Below, in pieces: positions 24,011 to 36,182 of a DNA stretch of 64,000 nucleotides; position 1 is the stretch's first letter; each line of letters begins with the position of its first letter. Source of the stretch: Cervus elaphus (lineage: Eukaryota; Chordata; Mammalia; Artiodactyla; Cervidae); contig NC_057832.1 in assembly GCF_910594005.1 (NCBI RefSeq), positions 106,899,152 to 106,963,151 of the forward strand, in the 5' to 3' direction. Under the pieces are notes generated by a model. It saw only the letters and a list, made by a program, of their open reading frames with translations, did not search any database and was not told the origin of the DNA. The position numbers and the translations under genes are program-made.

Positions 24011-25290
24011 CAGCACCTGTTAGGATCTCCGCTTGGGGTTTGGGCAGGGGTATCTCGGGACCCCATGTACCATGGACTGCTCCCCCTTCCTGTGTTAAGC
24101 ATGTCATTTATGGTCTCCTGCATCCGTGTATGTCAAACCCCAAGAGCAAACTTAAGGGCTTATTTAGGATTTTCTGTTTGTCCTTTGATTTTTGTTTCAG
24201 TTTGTTTGGTAACGTTGCTCCAATTTACAGCCAATTCAGTTTTGTGATATTTAAAACCTTTACTGATGTCAAAAGGAAGAAAGGATCAGGGGGAAAAAAA
24301 ACTGTTCTTGTCCAAGAGTGGGATTTTCCTAGGGAAGAAGAGACGGGCTGCATTTGGTCCCTAGAATTTACAAAAGCTACAAATAGAAACAGAAGTGTGT
24401 TTTCCATAAATGCTAGTAAAAACGGGTTAGCCACCTAGACAGGTAACGTTGATCTGTCTTATCTGCCAGAAGCCCAATTTGAATCCAACCTCTTTTTTTT
24501 ACTGATGGGTTTTATGTTGTTTTACCTGATTCAGTTTTTGGTTTTTAAAAAACTTTAATTTTCATTTTTTAGTGGGAATGTGAAGCTCTCTGGCAGACAG
24601 CATTTACAGTTAAACTTAGCTTTACTGCCACCAAAAGATTCTTGCAGTCTTTCTTATTCAAATGACCCATTGTATTGAGAATTCTTTTCTTTCTACATGA
24701 CAGCTTGCTCACTACTTAAATAGACACCGAGTTGCAAGAGAACCTCAGCAGGAATGCCAAAGGCAAGTGATACAGGTTATCAATTCAACAATTTAGCACT
24801 GGATTACCTTGGCTTCTGCTTCATAATCAGCAATAAGGCCTTCAGAAAGATATTCAATCATCCTTTATCTTTACACATGATGCTTCCTGAAATATTTTTC
24901 AGTTACTCTCCACAGTGTTAATCATACCATGTTTCATATTTTAAAAGTTTCCCAATCATCAAGTTTTGGCTCAACTATTCTTAAATCTAAGAGGATTTCC
25001 ATATAATTATGCAAAATTGGTTAAATATTTAAAATTTCTTTACAGAGAATGGTAAGATGAACATAAGTCACTCACATACAGAAATGTTACCATTCATCTT
25101 CAAACTGGCTTTATCACTACTCTTCCCGCAATAAAAAGACACTTGAAAATATCATGAGTTTTAAAGATCTTTAGGTAAATGTAATTCAACTTTCTAAATT
25201 CTGAAAACGTTAGAGTTCCTCAATATCTCTTTCCATAATTTACTCTTCTCTTAGTTTTACTACCTTTGCATATGAACATTTCTTAAACAC
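24010..25290. other. Unassigned DNA inside the split provirus
   Basis: The frame at 24040-24438 (132 codons) does not look like gag or any domain I know. From about 24,545 the sequence is plain AT-rich DNA with no retroviral character. Confidence 0.4.
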
Positions 25291-25294
25291 CTAA

Positions 25295-25390
25295 AGCAGG
25301 AGAAGGAAACGGAAACCCACTCCAGTATTCTTGCCTGGAAAAGTCCATGGACAGAGGAGCCTGGTGGGCTGTAGTCCATGACAGACAGAC
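25295..25390 (+). mobile_element. Bov-tA SINE fragment
   Basis: Only the middle part is present: 'gaaggaaacggaaaccc' to 'gtgggctgtagtccatgaca'. Both head and tail are missing. Confidence 0.85.
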
Positions 25391-25539
25391 AGTTACATGA
25401 CAGAGCACGCATGCATGAAGGTGGAGGGAGATGGGTTGGTAGCAATAAACGTAGAATTTAAAAACAAAAACATAAAGCAAAAACCAAATGCAACTGTCAA
25501 AAATAGTAAAGTTTATCAATTGCCTTCATAGTCTCACAT

Positions 25540-25690
25540 GTGAGTAAGGCAACCTGAACAGATACAATCATCCTCATTTTGTAGATACAGACACAAAGCT
25601 CAGACAAGTTAAATGACTTGCCCAAAATCAAACTCCTAAATAACTGGCAGCTCTGAGGCTTGACTGCAGAACTTTAGATTTTACAGTTAC
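25540..25690 (-). repeat. MIR SINE
   Basis: Reversed MIR: 'caatcatcctcattttgtagatac', 'caagttaaatgacttgcccaa', 'taactggcagctctgaggc'. Its age matters: MIR is far older than any LTR in this window, so this segment is host DNA and not part of the provirus. Confidence 0.75.
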
Positions 25691-25776
25691 AGCACAAATG
25701 ACAGGATATACATGGAGGCATATAGACACACTGCATTGTTACTCACTGTTGAAATATCTCTGGCCATGATATGCTG

Positions 25777-25938
25777 ATTTCATCCCTCCTACCGTCTTGC
25801 TGGGGCTTCTCCTTTACCCTTGGATGTGGGGTATCTTTTTTTGGTGGGATCCAGCATTCTCCTGTTGACGGTTTTTCAGCAGCGAGTTGTAATTTTGGAG
25901 TTCTAGCAAGAGAGGATGAGCACATATTCTACTCTGCA
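25777..25938 (-). mobile_element. L1 5' UTR end in antisense, fused to BovB
   Basis: Homologous to the L1 5' ends at 41,216-41,385 and 54,990-55,165: 'catccctcctaccgtcttg', 'ggatgtggggtatcttttt', 'cagcagcgagttgtaatttt', 'ttctactctgc'. It stops just short of the L1 5' terminus and is followed directly by BovB. The combined unit 25,777-28,175 lies between two copies of TGATATGCTG. Confidence 0.8.
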
Positions 25939-28175
25939 GATGTGGACATCATAGATGGTAGATACCAAAATCAGATTGATTATATTCTTTGCAGCCAAAG
26001 ATGGAGAAGCTCTATACAGTCAGCAAAACAAAACTGGGAGATGACTGTGGCTCAGATCATGAACTCCTTATTGCCAAATTCACACTTAAATTGAATAAAG
26101 TAGGGAAAACCACTAGCCCATTCAGGTACAACCTAAATTGAATCCCTTACGATTATATAGTAGAAGTGACAAATAGATTCAAGGGATTAGATCTGATAAA
26201 ATGCCCAAAGAACTATGGGCAGAGGTCATGACATTGTACAGGAGGCAGTGATCAAGACCATCCCCAAGAAAAAGAAATGCAAAAAGGCAAAATGGCTGTC
26301 TGAGGATGCCTTACAAATAGCTGAGAGAAGAAAAGACGCAAAAGGCAATGGAGATAAGGAAAGATATACCCATTTGAATGCAGAGTTCCAAAGAATAGCA
26401 AGGAGAGAAAAGAAAGCCTTCCTCAGCTATCCATGCAAAGAAATAGAGGAAAACAATAGAATGGGAAAGACTAGAGAGCTCTTCAAGAAAATTAGAGATT
26501 CCAAAGGAACATTTCATGCAAAGATGGGCTCAATAATGGACAGAAATGGTATGGACCTAACAGAACCAGAAGATATTAAGAAGAGGTTGCAAGAATACAC
26601 AGAAGAACTGTACAAAAAAGATCTTCATGACCCAGATAACCACGATGGTGTGATCACTCACATAGAGCCAGACATCCTGGAATGCAAAGCCAAGTGGGCC
26701 TTAGGAAGCATCACTACGAACAAAACTAGTGGAGGTGATGGAATTCCAGTTGAGCTATTTCAAATCCTAAACGATGATGCTGTGAAAGTGCTGCACTCAT
26801 ATGTCAACAAATCTGGAAAACTCAGCAGTGGCCACAGGACTGGAAAAAGTCAGTTTTCATTCCAATCCCAAAGAAAGGCAATGCCAAATAATGTTCAAAC
26901 TACCGCACAGTTGCACTCATCTCACATGCCTGCAAAGTAATGCTCAAAATTCGCCAACCCAGTCTTCAACAGTACATGAACTGAGAACTTCCAAATGTGC
27001 AAGCTGGATTTAGAAAAGGTAGAAGAACCAGAGATCAAATTGCCAACATCTGCTGGATCATCAAAAAAGCAAGAGAGTTTGAGAAGAACATCTACTTTTG
27101 CTTTATTGACTACGCCAAAGCCTTTGACTGTGTTGAAAATTCTTAAAAAGATGGGAATATCAGACACCCTACCTGCCTCCTGAGAAATCTGTATGCATGT
27201 CAAGAAGCAAAAGTTAGAACTGGACTTGCAGCAACAGACTGATTCCAAATCAGGAAATGAGTGCGTCAAGGCTATATCATCAGCTGCTTATTTAACTTAT
27301 ACGCAGAGTACATCATGAGAAATGCTGGGCTGGATGAAGCACAAGCTGTAATCAAGATTGCCAGGAGAAACATCAATAACCTCAGATATGCAGATGACAC
27401 CACCCTTATGGCAGAAGGCAAAGAAAAACTAAAGAGCCTCTTGATGAAAGTGAAAGAGGAGAGTGAAAAAGTTGGCTTAAAACTCAACATTCAGAAAACT
27501 AAGATATGGCATCTGGTTCCATTATTTCATAGTCCCATCACTAGATGGGGAAATAATAGAAACACTGACAGACTTTATTTTTTTGGGCTCCAAAATCACT
27601 GAAGATGGTGACTGCAGCCATGAAATTAAAAGACACTTGCTCCTTGGATAAAAGTTATGACCAACCTAGAGAGCATATTAAAAAGCAGAGACATTACTTT
27701 GCCAACAAAGGTTCGTCTAGTCAAAGCTATGGTTTTTCCAGTAGTCATATATGGATGTGAGAGTTAGCCTATAAAGAAAGCTGAGCGCCAAAGAATTGAT
27801 GCTTTTTGAACTGTGGTATTGGAGAAGACTCCTGAGGGTCCCTTTGACTGCAAGGAGATCCAACCAGTCCATCCTAAAGGAAATCAGTCCTGAATATTCA
27901 TTGGAAGGACTGATGCTGAAGCTGAAACTCCAATAATTTGGCCACCTGATGCAAAGAACTGAGTCATTGGAAAAGATCCTGATGCTGGGAAAGATTGAAG
28001 GCAGGAGGAGAAGGGGACGACAGAGGATGAGATGGTTGGATGGCATCACTGACTTGATGGACATGAGTTTGAGTAAGCTCTGGGAGTTGGTGATGGACAG
28101 GGAAGCCTGGCGTGCTGCAGTCCATGGGGTCGCAAAGAATCGGACACGACTGAGCGACTGAACTGAACTGAACAG
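25939..28175 (+). mobile_element. BovB LINE, 5'-truncated, 2.2 kb
   Basis: It runs from the end of the endonuclease region ('ggacatcatagatggtagatac') through linker and reverse transcriptase to the 3' end 'gactgaactgaactgaaca'. The reverse transcriptase catalytic motif Tyr-Ala-Asp-Asp is present (about 27,385-27,397), but frameshifts and stops break the frame at several points. A 10-bp target-site duplication TGATATGCTG (25,767-25,776 and 28,176-28,185) bounds this element together with the antisense L1 piece to its left. Confidence 0.93.
26215..26940 (+). pseudogene. BovB ORF2 fragment, linker to RT start (241 codons)
   Basis: The longest open piece of this BovB copy. It covers the lysine-rich linker ('KKKKCKKAKWLSEDALQIAE') and the first RT motifs, including 'GSITTNKTSGGDGIPVELFQ'. 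It ends by frameshift near 26,890. A second open piece of the same copy, at 27,261-27,602, carries the catalytic YADD. No function is expected. Confidence 0.85.
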
Positions 28176-28189
28176 TGATATGCTGTGAA

Positions 28190-28495
28190 CCTTGTATTTT
28201 CCTTCTCCCTCAGCAATTTTTTTTTGGAAAAGTATAGCTAGAGGATGAAGGCCTTTTTACAAACAAAAGTTTTTAAGTTGTCTCATATTCAAACAGAGGT
28301 ATCTGCATGAATTTGTAGCTTAGTCTGAATTTTACCTTATTGAACAACTTATATTTTCCAGTGCCTCAACCATATAATTTTTAAACCATCAGAAAGTCTG
28401 TACTACTAACTAAGTCAATATCCAAGCATGTTGGGGTGCCATTATGTGCATGGCCGCAATTGATTTTGGGAGCTGATCACAAGTCTTGATGAGCT
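28190..28495. other. Unassigned DNA
   Basis: No feature recognised between the BovB insertion and the next SINE. Confidence 0.5.
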
Positions 28496-28499
28496 TATA

Positions 28500-28710
28500 T
28501 GATTCCCTAGTGGCTCAGATTGTAAAGAATCTGCCTGCAATGCAGGAAACCCGGGTTCAGTCCCCGGGTCAGGAAGATCCCCTGGAGAAGGAAATAGCTA
28601 CCCACTCCTGTATTCTTGCCTGAAGAATTCCATGAACAGAGGAGCCTGGCTGACTACAGTCCATGGGGTCACAAGGAGTCAGACATGACTGAGCCACTAA
28701 CACTTAATAC
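28500..28710 (+). mobile_element. Bov-tA SINE
   Basis: Full-length: 'gattccctagtggctcagattg', 'cccgggttcagtccccgggtc', 'gtcagacatgactgagccac'. Confidence 0.93.
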
Positions 28711-28714
28711 TGAT

Positions 28715-29900
28715 TCATGGCTAAAGTTTTGGAATGGAAACCCTGAGATCCCTATGTTTGTTCATTGTTTATACATGTGTTATAAGTGTATGGCATTGCC
28801 ATAATTAATTTTTAAAAGAGCTTTATTTAATTGGCTTAAAGGAAAGTAAACACTTGTATAAATACTCAAGTATAAAATGCTAATCAGAAGGAATTTGGGG
28901 TTCACATGACCTAGGAAATATTCAATATTAATATCTAGTATTAAAGTTAGATTAAGCTTGTTGGTTTAATTAGTGCAGATGTGTCTTTAGCATTAAGAAT
29001 AATGCTTTTACTATACCTAAGTTTACTGGAAATCATATAAGACCTTATTATTCCCATTATAAAGTTTGTTAAACAAGAAAAATAACAATATGACAAAGCT
29101 TTTCAGTAAATACAGGTAAATGTAGTAAGAGTTTTAGGTAAATGCTATAGGTATAATTATGTTTTGGGAATGTCTATCTAAAATAGTCTCTCTTGATTTT
29201 CATAACTTGCAACTTAACTAATTAAACAGACTCCATTGACTACCTGGGTCATTTTAATAGGATAAACTATTAGAACATTAGTTGCTGGGCTGGTCTAAGT
29301 TTATCTACCTTTGCTTTCTTAGGAGAGGAAGATTAAGGCATAAAGTTTTTCAATTGGGAAATGTTAGAATGACCATTTACAATGACTTGCCTCTAGGTTT
29401 TCATTAGAGATCAAGGTTTTAAGGTTAAGAATTATAAGGGAAGCATTTCAGTATGCAAAGATGCAGGATGTGTGTTTTCAGCAAAGAGGATTTGAGGAAT
29501 GGAAGTGCATTTTGTTAGAGGGGAAAAGGTGGTTTTGTCCTAGCACTCATTTCTGAATGTAAGAGAAAGTAAGGGACAGATTAATATGCATACAGAAAGA
29601 TAAAAGTTTGTGGAGGAGGAAAGCTGAGTTTTATGCATGGTTTGGCTTGGCTAAGATGAAATTGAACTTAAGAAAATGAATTTTAAAGGTAAAGTGGTAT
29701 AAAACCTGAATTTGGCTCTCTAAGAGGACAAAGTTTTCTTAAAATATTGTATTCCTTTTGGTAATAGATTGTGAATTTAAGTAATCTGTATTGCCATTTG
29801 CTTTTATATCACTGATATTTTTGACAGACTTTCCAAAGATCAAATTTTAAATGAAGTTCATTTGACTTCTAGTTGACTTTGAGTTTTCTCAAAGGGTCTC
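28715..29900. other. Unassigned AT-rich DNA
   Basis: No repeat family, exon or regulatory motif could be recognised. Confidence 0.5.
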
Positions 29901-29904
29901 TAAT

Positions 29905-30106
29905 GTTAGTCACTTAGTCATGTCCAACTCTTTGTGACCCCATGGACTGTAGCCCACCAGGCTCCTCTGTTGATGGGATTCTCCAGGCAAGAATACTGGA
30001 GTGGGTTGTCATTTCTTACTCCAGGACATCTTCCCCACCCAGGGATGAAACCCAGGTTCCCTCCATTGCAGGCAGATTCTTTAAGATTTGAGCCATCAGG
30101 GAGGCC
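29905..30106 (-). mobile_element. Bov-tA SINE
   Basis: Full-length in reverse, from 'gttagtcacttagtcatgtcc' to 'gagccatcagggaggcc'. The flanks 'aagggtctct' and 'aaggtccct' look like an eroded target-site duplication. Confidence 0.92.
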
Positions 30107-30221
30107 ATCATAAGGTCCCTGAAACACCGAAGTTATTTGTTTTCTCTTTATCTCACAGAAGGATATTAAACTAATTAGGCTTATTTGATATTGTAAATTA
30201 CATAGGAAGCCTTGTCAAATA

Positions 30222-31013
30222 TCGATAACCTCAGATACGCAGATGACACCACCCTTATGGCAGAAAGTGAAGAGGAACTGAAGAGCCTCTTGATGAAAGT
30301 GAAAGAGGAGAGTGAAAAAGCTGGCTTAAAATTCAACATTCAGAAAACTAAGATCATGGCATCTGGTCCCATCACTTCATGGAAAATAGATGGGGAAACA
30401 GGGGAAACAGTGACAGACTTAATTTTCTTGGGTTCCAAAATCACTGCAGATGGTGACTGCAGCCATGAAATTAAAAGGTGCTTGCTCCTTGGAAGAAAAG
30501 CTATGACCAACCTAGACAGCATCTTAAAACGCAGTGACATTACTTTACCAACAAAGGTCCATCTAGTCAAAGCTATGGTTTTTCCAGTAGTCATGTATGG
30601 ATGTGAGAGTTAGACTATAAAGAAAGCTGGGTGCCAAAGAATTGATGCTTTTTGAACTGCGGTATTGGAGAAGACTCCTGAGAGTCCTTTGGACTGCAAG
30701 GAGATCAAACCAGTGAATCCTCAAGGAAATCAGTCCTGAATATTCATTGGAAGGACTGATGCTGAAGCTGAAAAGCCAATACTTTGGCCACCTGATGCGA
30801 AGAGCTGACTCATTGGAAAAGATCCTGATGCTGGGAAAGATTGAAGGCAGGAGAAGGGGATGACAGAGGATGAGATGGTTGGATGGCATCACTGACTCGA
30901 TGGACATGAGTTTGAGTAAGCTCTGGGAGTTGGTGATGAATAGGGAGGCCTGGCGTGCTGTGGTTCATGGGGTTGCAAAGAGTTGGACATGAGTGGTAAC
31001 TGAACTGAACTGA
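30222..31013 (+). mobile_element. BovB LINE, 5'-truncated, 0.8 kb
   Basis: A perfect 10-bp target-site duplication TTGTCAAATA at 30,212-30,221 and 31,014-31,023 gives exact borders. The copy starts just before the RT catalytic motif: a 133-codon frame (30,212-30,613) contains 'NLRYADDTTLMAE' and the thumb region, then stops. The 3' end is the usual gaactgaactga. Confidence 0.95.
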
Positions 31014-31360
31014 TTGTCAAATAAGTAGTGGTAAAACTTCTTAGGCTGTATCATATGGGTAAACATTATTAATATATACATTCTAGAAATTATATGAAAC
31101 TCCTAAAAGTCTAGTATATTCTGGTTAGTGATATCAATCATAATTTTAGTAGTTATCTTAAATTTTTGTATGTCAGAGCAGTAACCAAGTTTTTTTCTTA
31201 AATTGTATAGTAATCCTGATTGGTTAATGCCAAAGCAAATAGACATGCTTTTAGTGTTTAAGATGGTCAGTTAGTATTTAGGCTTTAGAGTGACTTTTTA
31301 AAAAACTGAAGTATAGTTGATTTAAGATATTGTTTCAGTTGAACAGCAAAGTGATTCAGT

Positions 31361-31572
31361 TATTTGTGGTTGTTTAGTCAAAAAGTCGTGTCTGACTCTT
31401 TTGCGACCCCATGGACTTTTGCCTGCCAGGCTCCTCTGTCCATGAGCTTCTCCAGGCAAGAATATTGGGGTGGATTGCTATTTCCTTCTCCAGGGGATCT
31501 TCCCAACCCAGGGATCGAACCTGCTTCTCCTGCATTGGCAGGTGGATTTTTTAACACTGAATCACCAGACCA
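31361..31572 (-). mobile_element. Bov-tA SINE in L1-A 3' UTR
   Basis: Reverse copy between the L1 phrases 'gcaaagtgattcagttat' and 'atatatatataattgttc'; it ends 'cactgaatcaccagacc'. Confidence 0.9.
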
Positions 31573-31690
31573 ACATATATATATATAATTGTTCTTTATC
31601 AGATGCTTTTCCCTTATAGCTTATTGCAAAATACTGAGTACAGTTCCCTGTGCTATACAAGAGGTCCTTGTTGGTTATCATTTTATATAT

Positions 31691-31895
31691 GCTTAGTCAC
31701 TCAGTCATGTCTGGCTCTTTGCAACCCCATGGACTGTATCCCATCAGGCCCCTCTGTCCATGGGATTTTCTAGGCAAGAATATTGGAGTGGGTCACCATT
31801 TCCTTCTCCAGGGGGTCTTCTGGACCCAGGGATCGAATCCGTGTCTCCTGCATTGAAGGCAGATTCTTTACCCGCTCAGCCATCAGGGAAGCCCT
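31691..31895 (-). mobile_element. Bov-tA SINE in L1-A 3' UTR, second copy
   Basis: Reverse copy from 'gcttagtcactcagtcatg' to 'cagccatcagggaagccc'. L1 3' UTR text ('gttggttatcattttatatat', then 'agtagtgtgtgtgtgttaatt') is continuous across it. Confidence 0.92.
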
Positions 31896-32157
31896 AGTAG
31901 TGTGTGTGTGTTAATTCCAAACTCCTGATTTATCCCCCCCACCTTTCCCATTTGGTAACCATAAATTTGTTTTTAAGTCTATGTGTCTATTTCTACTTTG
32001 TATATAAGTTTATTTGTATCATATTTTTAGATTCCACCTATGATATTTGTCTTTCTCTGTGTTGTTTACCTCACCTAATATGATAATCTCTAGGTCCATC
32101 TATATTGCTGCAAATAGCATTATTTTATTGTTTTATATGGCTGAGTAATGTTCTGTC

Positions 32158-32159
<2 letters not shown>

Positions 32160-32201
<42 letters not shown>

Positions 32202-32212
32202 GTATATGTATA
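32160..32212 (+). repeat. (TA)n microsatellite within L1-A
   Basis: About 17 perfect TA units followed by a TATG-rich part. It sits inside L1 3' UTR text. Confidence 0.9.
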
Positions 32213-32633
32213 CCACATCTTCTTTATCCATTTATCTGTTGATGGACATTTAGGTTGCTTTCATGTCTTGGCTATTGTAAATAGTGCAGCAATGAATATT
32301 GGGGTGATGGATCTTTTCCAATTATAATTTCTCTGGATATACGCCCAGGAGTGGGGTTGCAGGATCACATGGTACCTCTCTGTTCAGTTTTTAAGGAACC
32401 TCCATACTGTTCTCCATAATGACACTACCATCTTACATTCCCACCAACAATGTAGGAGAGTTCTCTTTTCCCCACACTTTCTCAAGCATTTATTGCTTTT
32501 AGACTTTTTGATGGTGGCTATTCTGACCAGTTTGAGGTGAAACCTAACTGTTGTTTTGATTTGCATTTCTCTAATAATTAACGATGTTGAGCATTTTTTC
32601 ATGTGACTTTTGGCCATGTGTATGTCTTCTTTG

Positions 32634-32853
32634 GGTTTTTCAGGCGGCACTAGTGGTAAAGAACTTGCCTTCCAATGCAGGAGACGTAGGAGGTGCAGGT
32701 TCAGTCCCTGGGTCAGGAAGATCCCCTGGAGGAGGGCGTGACAACCACTCCAGAATTCTTGCCTGGAAAATCCCGTAGAAGAGGAGACCGGCAGGCTACA
32801 GTACAGGGGGTCACAAAAAGTTGGACAAGACTGAAGTGACTTAGCATGCAAAC
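32634..32853 (+). mobile_element. Bov-tA SINE in L1-A ORF2
   Basis: Sense copy, opposite to its host L1. Flanks 'atgtcttcttt' (32,622-32,632) and 'atgcttcttt' (32,856-32,865) are an eroded target-site duplication. The body has unusual changes such as 'ggaggagggcgtgacaacc'. Confidence 0.88.
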
Positions 32854-33302
32854 ACATGCTTCTTTAGAGAAATGTCTAGTTCTCTGCCCATTTCTTGGTT
32901 AGGTTGTTTGTGTTTTTGATCTTGAGCTATATGAGCTGTTTGTATATTTTGGAAATTAATCCTTTGTCAGTTGTATCATTTGCAAATATTTTCTCCCTTT
33001 CTGAAGGTTATCTTTTCGTTTTATTTATGGCTTCTTTTGCTGTGTGGAAGATTTATGTTTTAATTAGGTCCCATTTGTTTATTTTTGTTTGTATTTCTAT
33101 TACTCTAGGAGATGAATCAAAAAAGATATTGCTGTGATTTATGATAAAGAGTGTTCTATGTTTTCCTCTAGTAGTTTTATAGTATCTAGTCTTACATTTA
33201 GGTCTTTAATCCATTTTGAATTTATTTTTCTGTACGACGATAGAAAATGTTCTAATTTCATTCTTTTACAGGTAGTTATCCAGTTTTCCCAATACAGCTT
33301 AT

Positions 33303-33887
33303 TTTTTATTTATATTTATTTTTAATTGTAGGATAATTATTTTACAATATCATACTCGTTTTTGCCATATATCAACATGAATCAGCCATAGGTATACATA
33401 TGTCCCCTCTCTCTTGTATTCCCCCCCACTTTCCTCCCCCCTCTAAGTTGTTATGGAGCGTCAACTTTGGGTTCCCTGCATCACACAGCAAACTCCCCCT
33501 GGCTGTCTATTTTTTATGATAATGTGTATGAAATTTCAATGCTGTTTTCTCAAATCATCCCACCCTCTCCTTCCCCCACTGAGTCCAAAGTCTGTTCTCT
33601 GTCTGTGTCTCCTTTGTTGCCTTGCACATAGGATCATCAGTAAAACTATCATTCTAGATTCCATATGGATGAGTTAATATATGATATTTGTCTTTCTCTT
33701 TCTGGCTTACTTCACTCTGTATCATAGGTTCATCACTCTAGGTTTGTCTACCTCATTAGAACTGGTTCAAATGCATTCCTTTTTATGTGTATATGTACTA
33801 CACTGTGTATATCTACTACAATTTCCTTATCCATTCATCTGTCAGTGGACATCTAGGTGGCTTCTGTGTCCTAGCTATTGTAAACAG
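33303..33887 (-). mobile_element. L1 3' fragment nested in L1-A
   Basis: The insert begins with a T-rich tail and L1 3' UTR ('aattgtaggataattattttac', 'catgaatcagccataggtatac') and is cut off in the 3' coding end at 'ctattgtaaacag'. The surrounding L1-A text 'agttttcccaatac...' and '...actgaagagactgtc' joins across it. A ~15-bp target-site duplication, several mismatches, lies at 33,288-33,302 and 33,888-33,902, so the insertion is not young. Confidence 0.85.
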
Positions 33888-35263
33888 CCCAGCACTACTT
33901 ACTGAAGAGACTGTCTTTTCTCCATTGTATATTCTTGCCTCCTTTGTCATAGATAAATTGACTTTAGGTACGTGGGTTTATTTCTAGGCTCTCTATCCTG
34001 TTCCATTGATCTCTTTGCCTGTTCTGTGCTAGTACCATACTCTTTTGATGATTGTAGCTTTGTAGTATAGTGTGAAGTCAGGGAGCCTGATTCCTCCAGC
34101 TCTGCTGCTTCTCAAGATTGCTTTAGCTATTGAGGACCTTTTGTGCTTCCATCAAGTTTTTAAATTTTTTGTTCTATTTCTGTGGAAAATGCCATTGGTA
34201 ATTTGATAGAGATTTCACTGAATTGGTAGAGTGCTTTGGGCAGTATAGTCAATTTGATAGTATTGATTTTTCAATCCCAGAACACAGTATATCTTTCCAT
34301 CTGTTTGTGTCACCTTTCTTTCATCAGTGTCTTATAGTTTTCAGACTGCAGGTATTTTCCTTTCTTAGGTATGTTTATTCCTAGATATATTACTCTTTCT
34401 GATGTGATGGTAAATGGGATTGCTTTCTTAATTTCTCTTTCTGATCTTTTGTTAGTGAATAGAAAGGAAACAAATTTATATATATTTGTATCCTGCAACT
34501 TTAGTGAATTCATTGATAAGCTCTTGTCATTTTCTGGTACTATTTTTAGGATTTTCTATGTATAGTGTCATGTCATCTTCAAACAGTGACTATTTTACTT
34601 CCTTTCCTATTTGGATTCCTTTTTTCTTTCTTGTCTAGTTGCTGTGGTTATTACTTTCAAAACTATGTTGAATAAAAGTGGTGGGAATGGACATCCTTGT
34701 CTTTTTCCTGATCTTACAAAAAAATGCTTTCAGCTCTTCTCCATTGACTCTGATGTGCTATGAGTTTGTCACATATGGCCTTTATTATGTTGAGGCATGT
34801 TCCCTCTGTGCCCACTTCCTGGAGAATTTTTTATTGTAAGTTGGTGTTGCATTTTGTCAAAACCTTTTTCTGCATCTATTGACATGATCATGTTTTTTAT
34901 TCTTCATTCAGTGTGGTGTATCACAGTGATTTGTGGATATTGGAAAATCCTTGCATCACTGAGCTAAATCCTACTTGAACATGGTATATGATCCTTTTAA
35001 TATACTACTGGGTTTGATTTGCTAGTATTCTGTTGATTTTTGTGTCTGTGTTTGCGAGGGATACTGGCTTGTAATTTTTTTTCTCTTTTGTGATACCTTT
35101 GGTTCTGCTATTAGGGTAATGATGGCCTTACAGAATATGTTTAGAAGTGTTTCTTCCTCTGCAACTTTTTGGAATGGTTTCAGAAGGATAGGTATTAACT
35201 CTTCTCTAAATGTTTATAGCATTTGCTTGTGAAGCCATCTGTCCTGAACTTTTGTTTGTTGTT

Positions 35264-36000
35264 CAGTTCCTAAGTCATGTCCGACTCTTTGAGACCCCAT
35301 GGACCGCAGCACACCAGGCTTCCCTGTCTTTCACTGTCTCCCAGAGATTGCTCAAACTCATGTCTATTGAGTCAATGATGCCATCCAATCATATCATCCT
35401 CTGTCACCTGCCTCTCTTCCTGCCCTCAATGTTTCCCAGCATCAGGGTCCTTTCCAGTGGGTCAGCTCTTTGCATCAGGCCAAAGTATTGGAGCTTCAGG
35501 ATCAGTTCTTTCAGTGAATATTCAAGGTTGATTTCTTTTAAGATTGACTGGTTTGACCTCCTTGCTGTCCAAGCAGTCTGCTCCTGCACCACAGTTCGAA
35601 AGCGTCAGTTCTTTGGTGCTCAGCCTTTTTTCTGGTCCAACTCTCACATCCATACATGACTATGGTTTTGGAAAAACCATAGTTCTGATTATATGGACAT
35701 CTGTCAGCAAAGTGATGCCTCTGCTTTTTTAATACACTGTCTGGGTTTGTCATAGCCTTTTTTCCAAGGATCAAGTGTCTTTTAATTTTATGACTGAAGT
35801 TACCATCCACAGTGATTCTGGAGCCCAAGAAAATATAATCTGTCATTGTTTCTATTGTTTCCCCATCTATTTGCTATGAAGTGATGGGACCAGATGCCAT
35901 GATCTTAGTTTTTTGAATGTTGGGTTTTAAGCCAGGGTTTTCACTCTCCTCATTCACTTTCATCAAGAGGTTCTTTAGATCCTCTTTGCTTTCTGCCATT
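35264..36000 (-). mobile_element. BovB LINE nested in L1-A
   Basis: Reverse copy, ~740 bp: tail 'ttcagttcctaagtcatg' at left, ending in RT thumb text 'cctctttgctttctgccatt'. L1-A continues on both sides ('acttttgtttgttg' / 'gggaatttttaaatcac'). Both strands show only broken BovB 3' coding text; no clear target-site duplication. Confidence 0.9.
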
Positions 36001-36182
36001 GGGAATTTTTAAATCACAGATTTAATTTCAGTACGTGTGATTTTTCTGTTTATATTTTCTATTTCTTCCTGGTTTACTCCTTGGAGATTGTTCCTCTCTA
36101 AACATCTGTCCATTTTTTCTAGGTTGTCCAATTTATTGCCTGTAGTTGTATTTTATGGTCCTTTATATTTCTGTGGTGTCTT

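Noticed and set aside
24040..24438. 132-codon frame downstream of the ERV leader as possible gag or accessory gene
   Set aside because: No matrix, capsid or known retroviral motif; gag text recognised earlier is in a different, broken frame.
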